DNA from: Chondrus crispus
Lineage: Eukaryota > Rhodophyta > Florideophyceae > Gigartinales > Gigartinaceae
Length of the DNA: 64,000 nt
Assembly: GCF_000350225.1 (NCBI RefSeq)
Contig: NW_005178998.1
Coordinates: forward strand, 164,849-228,848
Direction of reading: 5' to 3'
How positions within the stretch are numbered: position 1 is the first letter of the stretch; each line of letters begins with the position of its first letter. Positions 55,601 to 64,000 of this stretch are shown here, piece by piece. The notes under the pieces are model-generated. The model made no database searches. It was not told where the DNA came from and saw only the letters and a program-made list of their open reading frames with translations. The translations under genes were made by a program, and so were the position numbers.

Positions 55601-56707
55601 AGACAGAAGCGAGTATCCGAAATCAGGGACATGCAAAACGTTGGACAATTTGCAAGGATGTGGACTACCATTGACGTTCAACATGAATTCTACCTCACCA
55701 CGACCAGCGATATTGGCTCTAGCCTTAGTGCCCATCTCGACTGATCCAGATTGCATCTGTTCATAAGTAACGAACATAGAGCGATCAAATGTAATGTGGG
55801 CACTGCAACCGGAATCCACAAGCCATGACCCTGCGTTTACTGCCTTCCTTTCGGGAGAAGAAGTCGAAAGCAGGCATGTAAAGTCGCTTTCAGCAAAGGC
55901 AGCAGTAGAAGTTTCATCTCGAGCTACGAATGCACTTGGCTTCATGCCGGGGTTGCGGGACCGGAACCCGTCTGGCGGTGCTGGTCGGCGCCCATTCACA
56001 TCTTTGCCCCAGCAACGTGCTGCGGTGTGTCCATGTCGATTACAGTTCGTACATCTCATATCACGTCGAATAGGCATACGATTGACAAGTGCAGGTGGAT
56101 GTGGTGATGAAGCAGAAGCGGTCTTCATGCTTTCTCGTTGCTCTTCTTGCAGCAGACGACTCTTCACAAACTCGAGTCCAAACACTTTATCTTCATTGCC
56201 AAGTGCGTCAAGAGCAACAATCAAGTTATCGAATCGTGGAGGCAAGCCATTCAACACAGCCATTGCAATTTCTTTATCGTCAATCTCAACACTCATTGAC
56301 TGCAATCTGGCAGCAAGTTGCTTCACACGATTGATGAACACGAGCACTTTCTCGGATGGGAGCATGGAGACAGTGTAAAAGTGGCGACGGGCGGCAAGTT
56401 TGTTGAGCAAAGTATGACGCTCAAACACATCCAGAATTGCTTCCCATGTCTCTTTCGCACTGCTACACCCTCGCACATGTTGCAAGTAGTCATCAGAAAG
56501 CGTGAGTCCGATGACTGCCTTTGCTTTTGCGTCACCACGGATCCATTTTCTCCGGTCATCTGACGTCGCATTCTCCGGGATATCATCAAAAACGTATTGA
56601 TCGACATCTCGGAGAGCAAGCAGTAGCTGGATTTTCTGCTTCCAGATGTAAAAGTTAGATGCGGTCAGCTTCTCGATTCTGACCGATCCAGAGCTTTGGT
56701 CATCCAT
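52610..56707 (-). CDS. intact copia Gag-Pol polyprotein of CopA-3, 1365 aa
   Basis: One uninterrupted frame from the ATG at 56707 (MDDQSSGSVRIEK). Gag with a UBN2/DUF4219-like fold region (residues 1-200), zinc knuckle CTNCNRHGHTAARC (about 230), protease WLVDSGCSAHIT (about 310), integrase zinc region HERMAH/CPAC (about 440-490), core acidic residues in LVHSDVCG, RTDRGGEY and EQNGVAERLN (about 520-640). A Ser/Glu/Pro-rich linker follows, then reverse transcriptase with YVDD (about 1070), and RNase H with FSDADWA, CEAEYIAL and GCDNAGTI, ending VSSKSM. All catalytic residues I can check are present. Gag forms the particle; protease cuts the polyprotein; RT/RNase H copies the RNA; integrase inserts the DNA. 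Like most copia elements it uses a single ORF. Confidence 0.97.
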   Translation of the reverse strand: MDDQSSGSVRIEKLTASNFYIWKQKIQLLLALRDVDQYVFDDIPENATSDDRRKWIRGDAKAKAVIGLTLSDDYLQHVRGCSSAKETWEAILDVFERHTLLNKLAARRHFYTVSMLPSEKVLVFINRVKQLAARLQSMSVEIDDKEIAMAVLNGLPPRFDNLIVALDALGNEDKVFGLEFVKSRLLQEEQRESMKTASASSPHPPALVNRMPIRRDMRCTNCNRHGHTAARCWGKDVNGRRPAPPDGFRSRNPGMKPSAFVARDETSTAAFAESDFTCLLSTSSPERKAVNAGSWLVDSGCSAHITFDRSMFVTYEQMQSGSVEMGTKARANIAGRGEVEFMLNVNGSPHPCKLSNVLHVPDFGYSLLSVSQIVSKGLQVSFENDKCIVTAGPTVVATASQVGDLFILDVMNETFSAHVVTLQTLHERMAHVNVQGIASMIHNNVVSGINVRQSDVIRAMNRKSDNHSPICPACVFGKATRSVIPKQRSSSRAQNCLDLVHSDVCGPLEVQSIGGSRYFITFVDDHSNWVVVYTMRNKSEAFAKYKLYEQFAQTHTGRKVKVLRTDRGGEYLSTEFKSYLDSNGTQHQLTTAYTPEQNGVAERLNRTLIDLVRSMLSHKQVSKRFWAEALATAVYVRNRVTSRALPVNTTPHHIWMKSTPNVGHLRVFGSKCWYTLPKLELRKLDLRAREAMFLGYSQCSKAYKLWDGELSKVVVSRDAKFDESTCGMHDIPAHEKDSISSDVGVVLLGGDNENEADTPNTNEVGSEEDEISGEDIENEDTHSVGENDEDDVSLPVETPNVTPPTPTPAVRRSSRISRPPGSWWRSNFAAAPLSHAHVAIEGPKTFKQATHGRRAAFWQTGIDKELASQTKNQTWKLVPRSEASNILTSRWVFNVKQLPDANGNIVESAKARLVARGFQQVQGLDYTETYAPVIKFTTIRLLLALVAHYDLELHQMDVVTAFLNGDLDEDIYMEQPEGCVDKSKSDHVCKLLKALYGLKQAPRQWHTKVDDFLLGELGFETSRSDPCLYIKRIGNTIMLIALYVDDLLLAGSDIHAIKWMKGELNKRFEMKDLGEAKVCIGLEIQRDHTAKTLSLTQTKYASNVLDRFKMSACNPSLTPMEQGRRTTNSIENDSETKAPYREAVGCLMYLMVGTRPDLAYAIGKLSQHSANPCESHWAGVKRVMRYVQGTRNLGIVFDNKSKSPELLGFSDADWASCSDSRKSTSGYVFKFCGGAISWSSRKQTVVATSTCEAEYIALCEACKEATWLRQVVADVLGLDSDPTIVMGCDNAGTISFAQNESINRRNKHVDVKYHYVRDAIKRNIVYLSHCPTTSMPADILTKALGRILFQKFVELLGLAVSSKSM

Positions 56708-56753
56708 TTCGCCGAATGGATGTACCCTTCGAGTATACAAGGTCTTCTGTTCC

Positions 56754-56803
56754 GGGATCCCAAGCCGTTAACCGATAGTCAACACAATGGCAAGCCCACC
56801 CGT
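56754..56803 (-). promoter_or_regulatory. conserved 50-bp copia leader block (CopA-3)
   Basis: Same block and same distance to the gag ATG as in the other copies. Confidence 0.7.
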
Positions 56804-57902
56804 ATAGGAAGTTTGTAGCGATTACTCGGAAACGTTCTTGGTGCTTGTTCCCGGCGGAGTGGAACAAGCGTATTCTTCTTAAAAATGCCTTAGGGCGCTA
56901 CCCCTATATGTCGGCCAGTGCGGGTCTTTCGACTGTAAACTAAATCAAACGTGCCACGAGTAAGCACAACAACTTTGCCTGTAGACGAACCAGGACTTTT
57001 GGTTACTACCGCGAACGGTCCCTGCAACCTAAATCGGCTTGTCCAAACTTGATACGGTACTGCCTCAGAGGGTCTCCCACAACACAAGAATGAAACTGCC
57101 TTCGTCGTACTCGTGTGATTTGTTCACAATCACTCCTTGGGTCACCCTCTTCCGTGCGAACTTAATCAAGGTACGCGACCTTATACACGTATAGTGAGAG
57201 GTTCAGTGTTTAGGCACGTATTCTCTTCACCCAGGGGACCGAAGTCGTACCTATAGGGCTAATACCGAGAGCGTTACCCACACCGCCGACGCACCTCCCG
57301 AAGGCAGAGTGCGGATCGACTAGACCAGTACACTGTGATCCTCCCCGAGGATCAGTAATTCGTCTCTCGACGATTCTTGGTCGGACCCTCGCTCAAGTCA
57401 GATTTCCAATGGCACCAGCCTTTCACCAAGAGCGAGGGTATGTTCCACTGAGGATTTGGCAGTGCGTTGGCCACTAGGGACTTTCTTCCTCCCGACTAGC
57501 GGAAGGCTCACCCACAGCTCACACAACGACTGCCACGACAAAGCAAAAAACTGAGAACTGACGGACCACTGAGGATTTGGCAGTGCGTTGGCCACTAGGG
57601 ACTTTCTTCCTCCCGACTAGCGGAAGGCTCACCCACAGCTCACACAACGACTGCCACGACAAAGCTGCAAGACCACAAAGTTGATTTCCAAAAACTGGGA
57701 ACTGACGGACCACCAAACTGAAAAATCGGCTGAAACGGTGCTGAAAACGACGGCGAAAACTGAAAAAACTGAAAAACCAAACTCGAAAGCGGAGACTGAA
57801 ACTGATACCTTCTTCTTCTGCTTGACGAGCTGAACAAACTGATACTTGAACGACGGCGAAACTCGAACTGGAACCAAAACGAAGACGACGATCAGCGTTG
57901 AA

Positions 57903-57916
57903 CTGGGCCCATAACC
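57903..57916 (-). promoter_or_regulatory. primer binding site, half initiator tRNA-Met (CopA-3)
   Basis: GGTTATGGGCCCAG on the minus strand, directly after the LTR end CTATA. Confidence 0.85.
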
Positions 57917-58759
57917 TATAGAAAGGTCAGCGGGGCAGAGGGAAGAAGGATGGTTGAAGGTTGCTGGTGGTTGACGGGAAAAGAAGATGATACCATTTTA
58001 CTCTTGGTCGCCAACTATTGGCGCTACTTATACTCTTCGAACTACATACAATACGAGCCATTAGGGCTCGTCAAGTGACTCTCCTTCTTGCACTCGTTGA
58101 TAATCAAGTGACTCTCCCTGTTGCACTCTCGGTTGATAATCAAGTGACTCTCCTACTTCCACTCTCGGTTGATAATCAAGTGACTCTCCCTGTTGCACTC
58201 TCGGTTGATAATCAAGTGACTCTCCTACTTCCACTCTCGGTTGATAATCAAATGACTCTCCTTCTTGCACTCTCGGTTGATAATCAAGTGACTCTCCTAT
58301 TTCCACTCTCGGTTGATAATCAAATGACCTTCCTACTTGTACTTTCTCTTGCTAATAATTTGGGACCGTTTGAGAGTCAATAATATCTGAATGTACTGTA
58401 CTGTAGATTACAGATTTTACAATACGATTAATAACCACTGTGGCACATACGTCATACGTGTCATACACGTGTAGGACAAATGTCATACGTGTCACACACA
58501 TGTCAAATCGAGAAAAATGAAACATGTTCAGAATGTACTGTAGAGTGCCACGAGGTACATAACTTACACGTGTCAACACCAAAATTGAAACATGCTCGGA
58601 AATAATAGGAAAGTGCAACCGTGTACAAATATAACACGTGTCCACGTTGACGACCAAACATCCTGAGAATGCTCTTGCAAGCATTTTAGGTTTCGTCGAC
58701 GTACACGTGTAATATCTGTCCAGGCTTGTAGCTTAGCATGTGGTCGAAGATTTCCAACA
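57917..58759 (-). repeat. 5' LTR (type A) of CopA-3, 8-unit minisatellite
   Basis: 843 bp with eight 36-bp units at about 58072-58350. Outside the array it matches the 3' LTR except for about five substitutions (for example at 58328, 58344 and 58361 relative to the partner). Confidence 0.97.
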
Positions 58760-58764
58760 AGTTC

Positions 58765-59118
58765 GCACGGAAGAGGGTGACCCTAGGCGTGATTGTGAAC
58801 AAATCACACGAGTACGACGAAGGCAGTTTCATTCTTGTGTTGTGGGAAACCTCATTGGGGTAGTACCGTATCAAGTTTGGACAAGCCGATTTCGGTTGCA
58901 GGGACGGTTTGCGGTAGTGACCAAAAGTCCTGGTTCGTCTACAGGCAAAGTGTTGTGCTTACTCGTGGCACGTTTGATTTAGTTTACAGTCGAAAGACCC
59001 GCACTGGCCGACATATAGGGGTAGCGCCCTAAGGCATTTTTAAGAAGAATACGCTTGTTCCACTCCGCCGGGAACAAGCACCAAGAACGTTTCCGAGTAA
59101 TCGCTACAAACTTCCTAT
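58765..59118 (+). other. second part of the CopB-1 leader
   Basis: Continues the leader broken at 51539. In all copies this leader resembles a decayed protein-coding piece (VPYQVWTSRFRLQGPFAVV in the CopA-1 copy), but frames differ between copies, so it is not a gene now. Confidence 0.6.
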
Positions 59119-59168
59119 ACGGGTGGGCTTGCCATTGTGTTGACTATCGGTTAACGGCTTGGGATCCC
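59119..59168 (+). promoter_or_regulatory. conserved 50-bp copia leader block (CopB-1)
   Basis: Identical to the CopA and CopX blocks; 46 bases before the gag ATG. Confidence 0.7.
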
Positions 59169-59214
59169 GGAACAGAAGACCTTGTATACTCGAAGGGTAC
59201 ATCCATTCGGCGAA

Positions 59215-62200
59215 ATGGATGACCAAAGCTCTGGATCGGTCAGAATCGAGAAGCTGACCGCATCTAACTTTTACATCTGGAAGCAGAAAATCCAGCTACT
59301 GCTTGCTCTCCGAGATGTCGATCAATACGTTTTTGATGATATCCCGGAGAATGCGACGTCAGATGACCGGAGAAAATGGATCCGTGGTGACGCAAAAGCA
59401 AAGGCAGTCATCGGACTCACGCTTTCTGATGACTACTTGCAACATGTGCGAGGGTGTAGCAGTGCGAAAGAGACATGGGAAGCAATTCTGAATGTGTTTG
59501 AGCGTCATACTTTGCTCAACAAACTTGCTGCCCGTCGCGACTTTTACACTGTATCCATGCTCCCATCCGAGAAAGTGCTCGTGTTCATCAATCGTGTGAA
59601 GCAACTTGCTGCCAGATTGCAGTCAATGAGTGTTGAGATTGACGATAAAGAAATTGCAATGGCTGTGTTGAATGGCTTGCCTCCACGATTCGATAACTTG
59701 ATTGTTGCTCTTGACGCACTTGGCAATGAAGATAAAGTGTTTGGACTCGAGTTTGTGAAGAGTCGTCTGCTGCAAGAAGAGCAACGAGAAAGCATGAAGA
59801 CCGCTTCTGCTTCATCACCACATGCACCTGCACTTGTCAATCGTATGCCTATTCGACGCGATATGAAATGTACGAATTGCAATAGACATGGGCATACTGC
59901 AGCGCGTTGCTGGGGCAAGGACGTGAATGGGCGCCGACCTGCACCGCCAGATGGTTTTCGATCACGCAACACTGGCTTGAAGCCAAGTGCATTCATTTCT
60001 CGAGATGACAATTCCACTACTGCCTTTGCGGAGAGTGACTTTACTTGCTTGCTTTCGACTTCCACTCCACACAAGAGGGCTGCAAACGCAAGGTCATGGC
60101 TTATCGATTCCGGTTGCAGCGCTCACATTACGTTTGATCGCTCTTTGTTCGTTACGTATGAACAGATGCAATCTGGATCAGTCGAGATGGGCACGAAGGC
60201 TAGAGCTAATGTCGCTGGTCGCGGCGAGGTAGAATTCATGTTGAACGTCAACGGTAGTCCACATCCTTGCAAATTGTCAAACGTTTTGCATGTCCCTGAT
60301 TTCGGATACTCGCTACTGTCTGTTAGCCAAATGGTCTCAAAGGGTTTGCAAGTGTCATTTGAAAATGAGAAATGCCGCGTAACTGCAGGACCAACTGTAG
60401 TTGCCACAGCGAGTCACGTTGGGGATTTGTACATACTTGACGTCATGAATGAAACCTTTTCTGCTCACGTAGTTACCCTGCAGACGCTACATGAACGCAT
60501 GGCCCATGTTAATGTACAAGGAATCGCATCAATGATTCACAATAATGTGGTAAGTGGCATCAACGTTCGTCAAAGCGATGTGATCAATGCAATGAATCCG
60601 AAGTCTGACAATCACTCTCCCATTTGTCCTGCGTGTGTGTTTGGCAAAGCAACGCGATCAGTAATCCCGAAACAGCGATCATCGTCTCGAGCACAGAACT
60701 GTCTTGACTTGGTACATTCTGACGTTTGCGGTCCGCTCGAAGTACAGTCCATTGGTGGTTCGAGATACTTCATTACATTTGTAGATGATCACTCGAACTG
60801 GGTAGTTGTGTACACGATGAGAAATAAATCCGAGGCGTTTGCAAAATACAAGTTGTATGAAAAGTTGGCTCAAACCCATACTGGTCGCAAAGTAAAGGTG
60901 CTTCGCACTGATCGAGGGGGAGAGTACTTGTCGACGGAATTCAAGTCGCATTTAGATTTAAACGGTACGCAGCACCAACTCACAACGGCGTACACCCCTG
61001 AACAAAACGGTGTTGCTGAACGTTTAAATCGAACTTTGATTGATCTTGTCCGCTCAATGCTTTCTCATGAACAGGTCAGTAAGCGATTCTGGGCCGAGGC
61101 TCTTGCCACTTCGGTATATGTACGCAATCGAGTTACTTCACGCGCTTTGCCCGTTAATACAACTCCGCACCACATTTGGATAAATTCCACTCCAAATGTT
61201 GGCCATTTGCGAGTATTTGGGTCAAAGTGTTGGTATACATTACCGAAATTAGAGCTCCGTAAGCTTGACTTGCGAGCGCGTGAAGCGATGTTTCTTGGGT
61301 ACTCGCAATGCAGTAAGGCATACAAACTTTGGGACGGAGAGTTGAATAAAATTGTTGTGTCACGGGATGTCAAGTTTGATGAATCGACATGTGGTATGCA
61401 TGACATTCCTGCACACGAAGGTGATTCAATCAACTCTGATGTTGACGTTGTACTGCTCGATGGCGACAATGGGAATACAGCTGATACCCCAAATACGGAT
61501 GAGGTCGGTTCTGAAGAGGATGAAGTTTCGGAGGAGGTTCTTGAAAACGATGGTGCTCATTCTGTAAGTGAGAATGATGAATATGAAGATGATGTACCAA
61601 CTGCCGTCGAAACTCCGAATGTCACTCCTCCAACTCCGACTCCAGCTGTGCGAAGATCGTCTCGAGTCAGCAGACCTCCCGGATCATGGTGGAGGAGCAA
61701 CTTTGCAGCTGCTCTTCTTTCACATGCGCATGTCGCTATTGAAGGTCCCAAGACTTTCAACCAGGCAACCAACGGTCCTAGAGCTGCATTTTGGCAGACT
61801 GGCATTGACAAAGAACTTGCCTCGCAGACTAAGAATCAGACCTGGAAACTTGTTCCTCGATCTGAGGCGTCAAACATCTTGACATCTCGATGGGTTTTCA
61901 ATGTCAAGCAACTGCCTGATGCAAATGGCAATATAGTTGAAAGTGCAAAAGCCAGACTTGTTGCTCGTGGATTCCAGCAAGTGCAGGGTCTTGACTATAC
62001 TGAGACGTATGCCCCTGTCATAAAGTTTACGACTATTCGTCTACTTCTTGCCTTAGTTGCTCATTACGACCTCGAACTTCATCAGATGGATGTCGTAACT
62101 GCGTTTTTGAACGGCGACTTGGATGAAGACATCTACATGGAGCAACCCGAAGGGTGCATTGACAAAAGCAAAAGTGATCACGTGTGCAAACTTTTGAAAG

Positions 62201-63324
62201 CACTTTACGGTCTTAAACAAGCACATCGTCAATGGCATGCCAAAGTGGATGATTTCTTAATTGGTGAATTGGGATTCGAGACTTCACGTAGTGATCCTTG
62301 TCTCTACATTAAACGCATCGGTAACACTATCATGCTGATTGCACTTTATGTCGATGACTTGTTACTCGCTGGTAGTGATATCGGTGCCATCAAATGGATG
62401 AAGGGGGAGCTTAACAAACGGTTTGAGATGAAAGACCTTGGTGAAGCAAAAGTCTGCATTGGTCTTGAAATTCAAAGGGATCGCACCGCCAAGACATTGA
62501 GTCTCACTCAAACTAAGTATGCATCAAAAGTGCTTGAGCGTTTCGGAATGTCAACGTGTAACCCCTCTCTGACTCCAATGGAACAAGGTCACACAACCAC
62601 GATTTCAACCGAAAACGACTCCGAAACAAATGTACCGTATCGTGAGGCAGTGGGATCCCTGATGTACTTGATGGTTGGCACTCGTCCAGACTTGGCATAT
62701 GCGATTGGAAAGCTTTCTCAACATTCCGCTAACCCATGTGAGTCACACTGGGCAGGTGTGAAACGGGTAATGCGATACGTGCAAGGGACTCGAAACTTAG
62801 GAATCGTGTTTGACAATAAATCCAAATCGCCGGAGTTGTTCGGCTTCAGTGATGCTGACTGGGCCGGTTGTTCAGACTCTCGCAAGTCGACCAGCGGATA
62901 TGTTTTCAAGTTCTGCGGTGGAGCGATCAGTTGGAGTTCCCGGAAACAGACTGTGGTTGCAACTTCGACGTGTGAAGCTGAGTACATTGCACTATGTGAA
63001 GCGTGTAAGGAGGCGACTTGGCTGCGTCAAGTGGTTGCTGATGTTCTTGGACTTGATTCTGATCCCACGATCATGATGGGGTGTGACAATGCAGGGACTA
63101 TTTCGTACGCACAGAATGAATCGATCAATCGTCGTAATAAACATGTTGATGTGAAATACCACTATGTACGAGATGCTATTACGAGAAACATTGTGTCTTT
63201 GTGGCATTGCCCGACCACTTCCATGCCTGCAGATATCCTGACGAAAGCACTTGGGCGAGTTCTGCTCCAGAAGTTTGTAGAACTTCTAGGGCTTGCAGTA
63301 GCTACATCTGGTAAAAGCATGTGA
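59215..63324 (+). CDS. intact copia Gag-Pol polyprotein of CopB-1, 1369 aa
   Basis: Uninterrupted from ATG 59215. The domain order and catalytic motifs are those of CopA-3: CTNCNRHGHTAARC, then the protease as WLIDSGCSAHIT, integrase RTDRGGEY and EQNGVAERLN, reverse transcriptase YVDD, RNase H FSDADWAGC and CEAEYIAL. It differs from CopA-3 in scattered residues, with a cluster between zinc knuckle and protease (RNTGLKPSAFISRDDNSTT) and in the acidic linker before RT. A Pro-to-His change in GLKQAHRQW lies in RT, where relatives have APRQW; its effect is unknown. The C-terminus is VATSGKSM. The long inserted element in the leader would lengthen its RNA, so expression may be impaired although the protein is intact. 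Confidence 0.97.
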   Translation: MDDQSSGSVRIEKLTASNFYIWKQKIQLLLALRDVDQYVFDDIPENATSDDRRKWIRGDAKAKAVIGLTLSDDYLQHVRGCSSAKETWEAILNVFERHTLLNKLAARRDFYTVSMLPSEKVLVFINRVKQLAARLQSMSVEIDDKEIAMAVLNGLPPRFDNLIVALDALGNEDKVFGLEFVKSRLLQEEQRESMKTASASSPHAPALVNRMPIRRDMKCTNCNRHGHTAARCWGKDVNGRRPAPPDGFRSRNTGLKPSAFISRDDNSTTAFAESDFTCLLSTSTPHKRAANARSWLIDSGCSAHITFDRSLFVTYEQMQSGSVEMGTKARANVAGRGEVEFMLNVNGSPHPCKLSNVLHVPDFGYSLLSVSQMVSKGLQVSFENEKCRVTAGPTVVATASHVGDLYILDVMNETFSAHVVTLQTLHERMAHVNVQGIASMIHNNVVSGINVRQSDVINAMNPKSDNHSPICPACVFGKATRSVIPKQRSSSRAQNCLDLVHSDVCGPLEVQSIGGSRYFITFVDDHSNWVVVYTMRNKSEAFAKYKLYEKLAQTHTGRKVKVLRTDRGGEYLSTEFKSHLDLNGTQHQLTTAYTPEQNGVAERLNRTLIDLVRSMLSHEQVSKRFWAEALATSVYVRNRVTSRALPVNTTPHHIWINSTPNVGHLRVFGSKCWYTLPKLELRKLDLRAREAMFLGYSQCSKAYKLWDGELNKIVVSRDVKFDESTCGMHDIPAHEGDSINSDVDVVLLDGDNGNTADTPNTDEVGSEEDEVSEEVLENDGAHSVSENDEYEDDVPTAVETPNVTPPTPTPAVRRSSRVSRPPGSWWRSNFAAALLSHAHVAIEGPKTFNQATNGPRAAFWQTGIDKELASQTKNQTWKLVPRSEASNILTSRWVFNVKQLPDANGNIVESAKARLVARGFQQVQGLDYTETYAPVIKFTTIRLLLALVAHYDLELHQMDVVTAFLNGDLDEDIYMEQPEGCIDKSKSDHVCKLLKALYGLKQAHRQWHAKVDDFLIGELGFETSRSDPCLYIKRIGNTIMLIALYVDDLLLAGSDIGAIKWMKGELNKRFEMKDLGEAKVCIGLEIQRDRTAKTLSLTQTKYASKVLERFGMSTCNPSLTPMEQGHTTTISTENDSETNVPYREAVGSLMYLMVGTRPDLAYAIGKLSQHSANPCESHWAGVKRVMRYVQGTRNLGIVFDNKSKSPELFGFSDADWAGCSDSRKSTSGYVFKFCGGAISWSSRKQTVVATSTCEAEYIALCEACKEATWLRQVVADVLGLDSDPTIMMGCDNAGTISYAQNESINRRNKHVDVKYHYVRDAITRNIVSLWHCPTTSMPADILTKALGRVLLQKFVELLGLAVATSGKSM

Positions 63325-63335
63325 TCGAGGGGGAG
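63325..63335 (+). promoter_or_regulatory. polypurine tract of CopB-1
   Basis: GAGGGGGAG between the stop codon and the LTR start at 63336; identical to the tract of LTR-A elements. Confidence 0.75.
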
Positions 63336-64000
63336 TGTTGTAATTCTACGACCACATGCTGATATGCATGACACACGACGACAGGTTTGACACGTGTAAA
63401 AGCAAAAACACTCTGCGTGACGAGCTCAGCAAGTTTGATTTTCAACGTGTACACGTGTGATTTCTGTACACGGTTGCACTCTACAGTACTTCAGGAGGAA
63501 GTTTGGTTTTCAACCTGTACACGTGTGAAATATGTACACGGTTGCGGTGTACAGTACAATCTGAGCATGTTTCATTTTCTTCGCCCGACCCGTGTATGAC
63601 CTGGACACATGTCCTCATTACACTGTCGGACGCGTACAGTACGCCTGCAGTTTTACAGACAAAGTGTAGAACCTTGGTGGCGGGTGCCTGGCACGTGCCA
63701 AAGGTTTACGGCGTCCATGGAGTGCAGCACGGGTACAGCAGGACACAAAGATACCGTTGCGCGAGTTTTGAATTCGTAAGGCAAAATGTGCACTGTTGTA
63801 ATTGACAGTGGACAGGACCTCACGAGAGATTCAGATTCATAAGGCAACGTGTGCGCTGTAAACAGTCCTCGCAGGATTGATTTGAATTCGTAAGGCAACG
63901 TGTGAGCTGTAAACGTGCCTTACGAATTTGTGCCACGCTGGATTTGGAATAGTAAGGGAAATTGTGCTTTGCTGTGCTTTGTTGTACTGCCTTACTAATT
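63336..64000 (+). repeat. 3' LTR (type B) of CopB-1, cut by window end
   Basis: 665 of an expected 938 bp. It differs from the 5' LTR at only three positions (two adjacent to the stretch TTTCTGTACAC near 63471, one in ACACGTGTG near 63522). Confidence 0.95.

Larger units (their letters stand above)
51540..58759 (-). mobile_element. full-length copia retrotransposon CopA-3, intact, nested in CopB-1
   Basis: Target duplication AGTTC at 51535-51539 and 58760-58764. Reading on the minus strand: 5' LTR 58759-57917, primer site 57916-57903, leader (with a 121-bp tandem duplication, units at 57446 and 57567), polyprotein 56707-52610, polypurine tract 52607-52599, 3' LTR 52598-51540. The LTRs differ by a handful of substitutions and by six 36-bp units. 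The host site in CopB-1 is restored exactly when one AGTTC is removed. This is the most complete and likely youngest element in the window. Confidence 0.97.
49904..64000 (+). mobile_element. copia retrotransposon CopB-1, intact polyprotein, hosting a nested element
   Basis: 5' LTR (type B) 49904-50841, primer site, leader 50856-51539, nested CopA-3 (51540-58759), leader continued from 58765, polyprotein 59215-63324, polypurine tract, 3' LTR from 63336 past the window end. The target base group at the left border is CAGTC (49899-49903). The two LTRs differ at only 3 of the 665 comparable bases, so the insertion is young. From about 51255 on, the internal sequence is nearly that of CopA, although LTR and first leader part are unrelated. 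Apart from the nested insertion it could be functional. Confidence 0.95.

Overview
The window is eukaryotic nuclear DNA that is mostly transposable elements and broken genes. Nothing in it is bacterial: there are no operons or ribosome-binding sites, and the elements are LTR retrotransposons with chromatin-type integrases. The most likely host is a red alga. This is an inference from four things: the host-like gene pieces are intronless as far as visible, they use many C-ending codons, Ty1/copia elements primed by half of initiator tRNA-Met dominate, and a type II pantothenate kinase is present. A run of 100 N at 46323-46422 is an assembly gap.

Layout. 1-5119: minus-strand copia element (CopA-1), cut by the window edge, with a solo LTR of another family (LTR-C) inside its 5' LTR. 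5137-12916: CpG-rich Ty3/gypsy element whose gag and pol are joined by a -1 frameshift signal; it is broken only by in-frame stops. 12917-24600: mostly non-coding, with one unassigned ORF pair at 16371-18209 and an orphan chromodomain. 24612-27252: host-like shards, including a frameshifted, 3'-truncated pantothenate kinase. 27822-31893: a decayed CACTA/Plavaka-like DNA transposase, then 219-bp tandem repeats at 32331-32915. 33513-36260: a decayed, diverged copia element (CopX). 36682-43474: copia element CopA-2, which splits a C2H2 zinc-finger ORF. 43475-49903: broken host-gene shards in mixed orientation (zinc finger, trehalose-phosphate synthase/phosphatase, U1-70K-like, VPS35-like, WD40, DNA methyltransferase). 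49904-64000: copia element CopB-1 with an intact polyprotein, carrying a complete copia element (CopA-3, minus strand, also intact) nested in its leader.

How the parts relate. All copia elements use the same 14-base primer site, matching the anticodon arm of initiator tRNA-Met, but have at least three unrelated LTR types (A, B, C). CopA and CopB share an almost identical polyprotein and much of the leader under different LTRs, which points to recombination between families. A 50-base leader block is unchanged even in the diverged CopX. LTR-A carries a 36-bp minisatellite of 4 to 14 units. No host gene in the window looks certainly functional. The two intact copia polyproteins look the most likely to be active.
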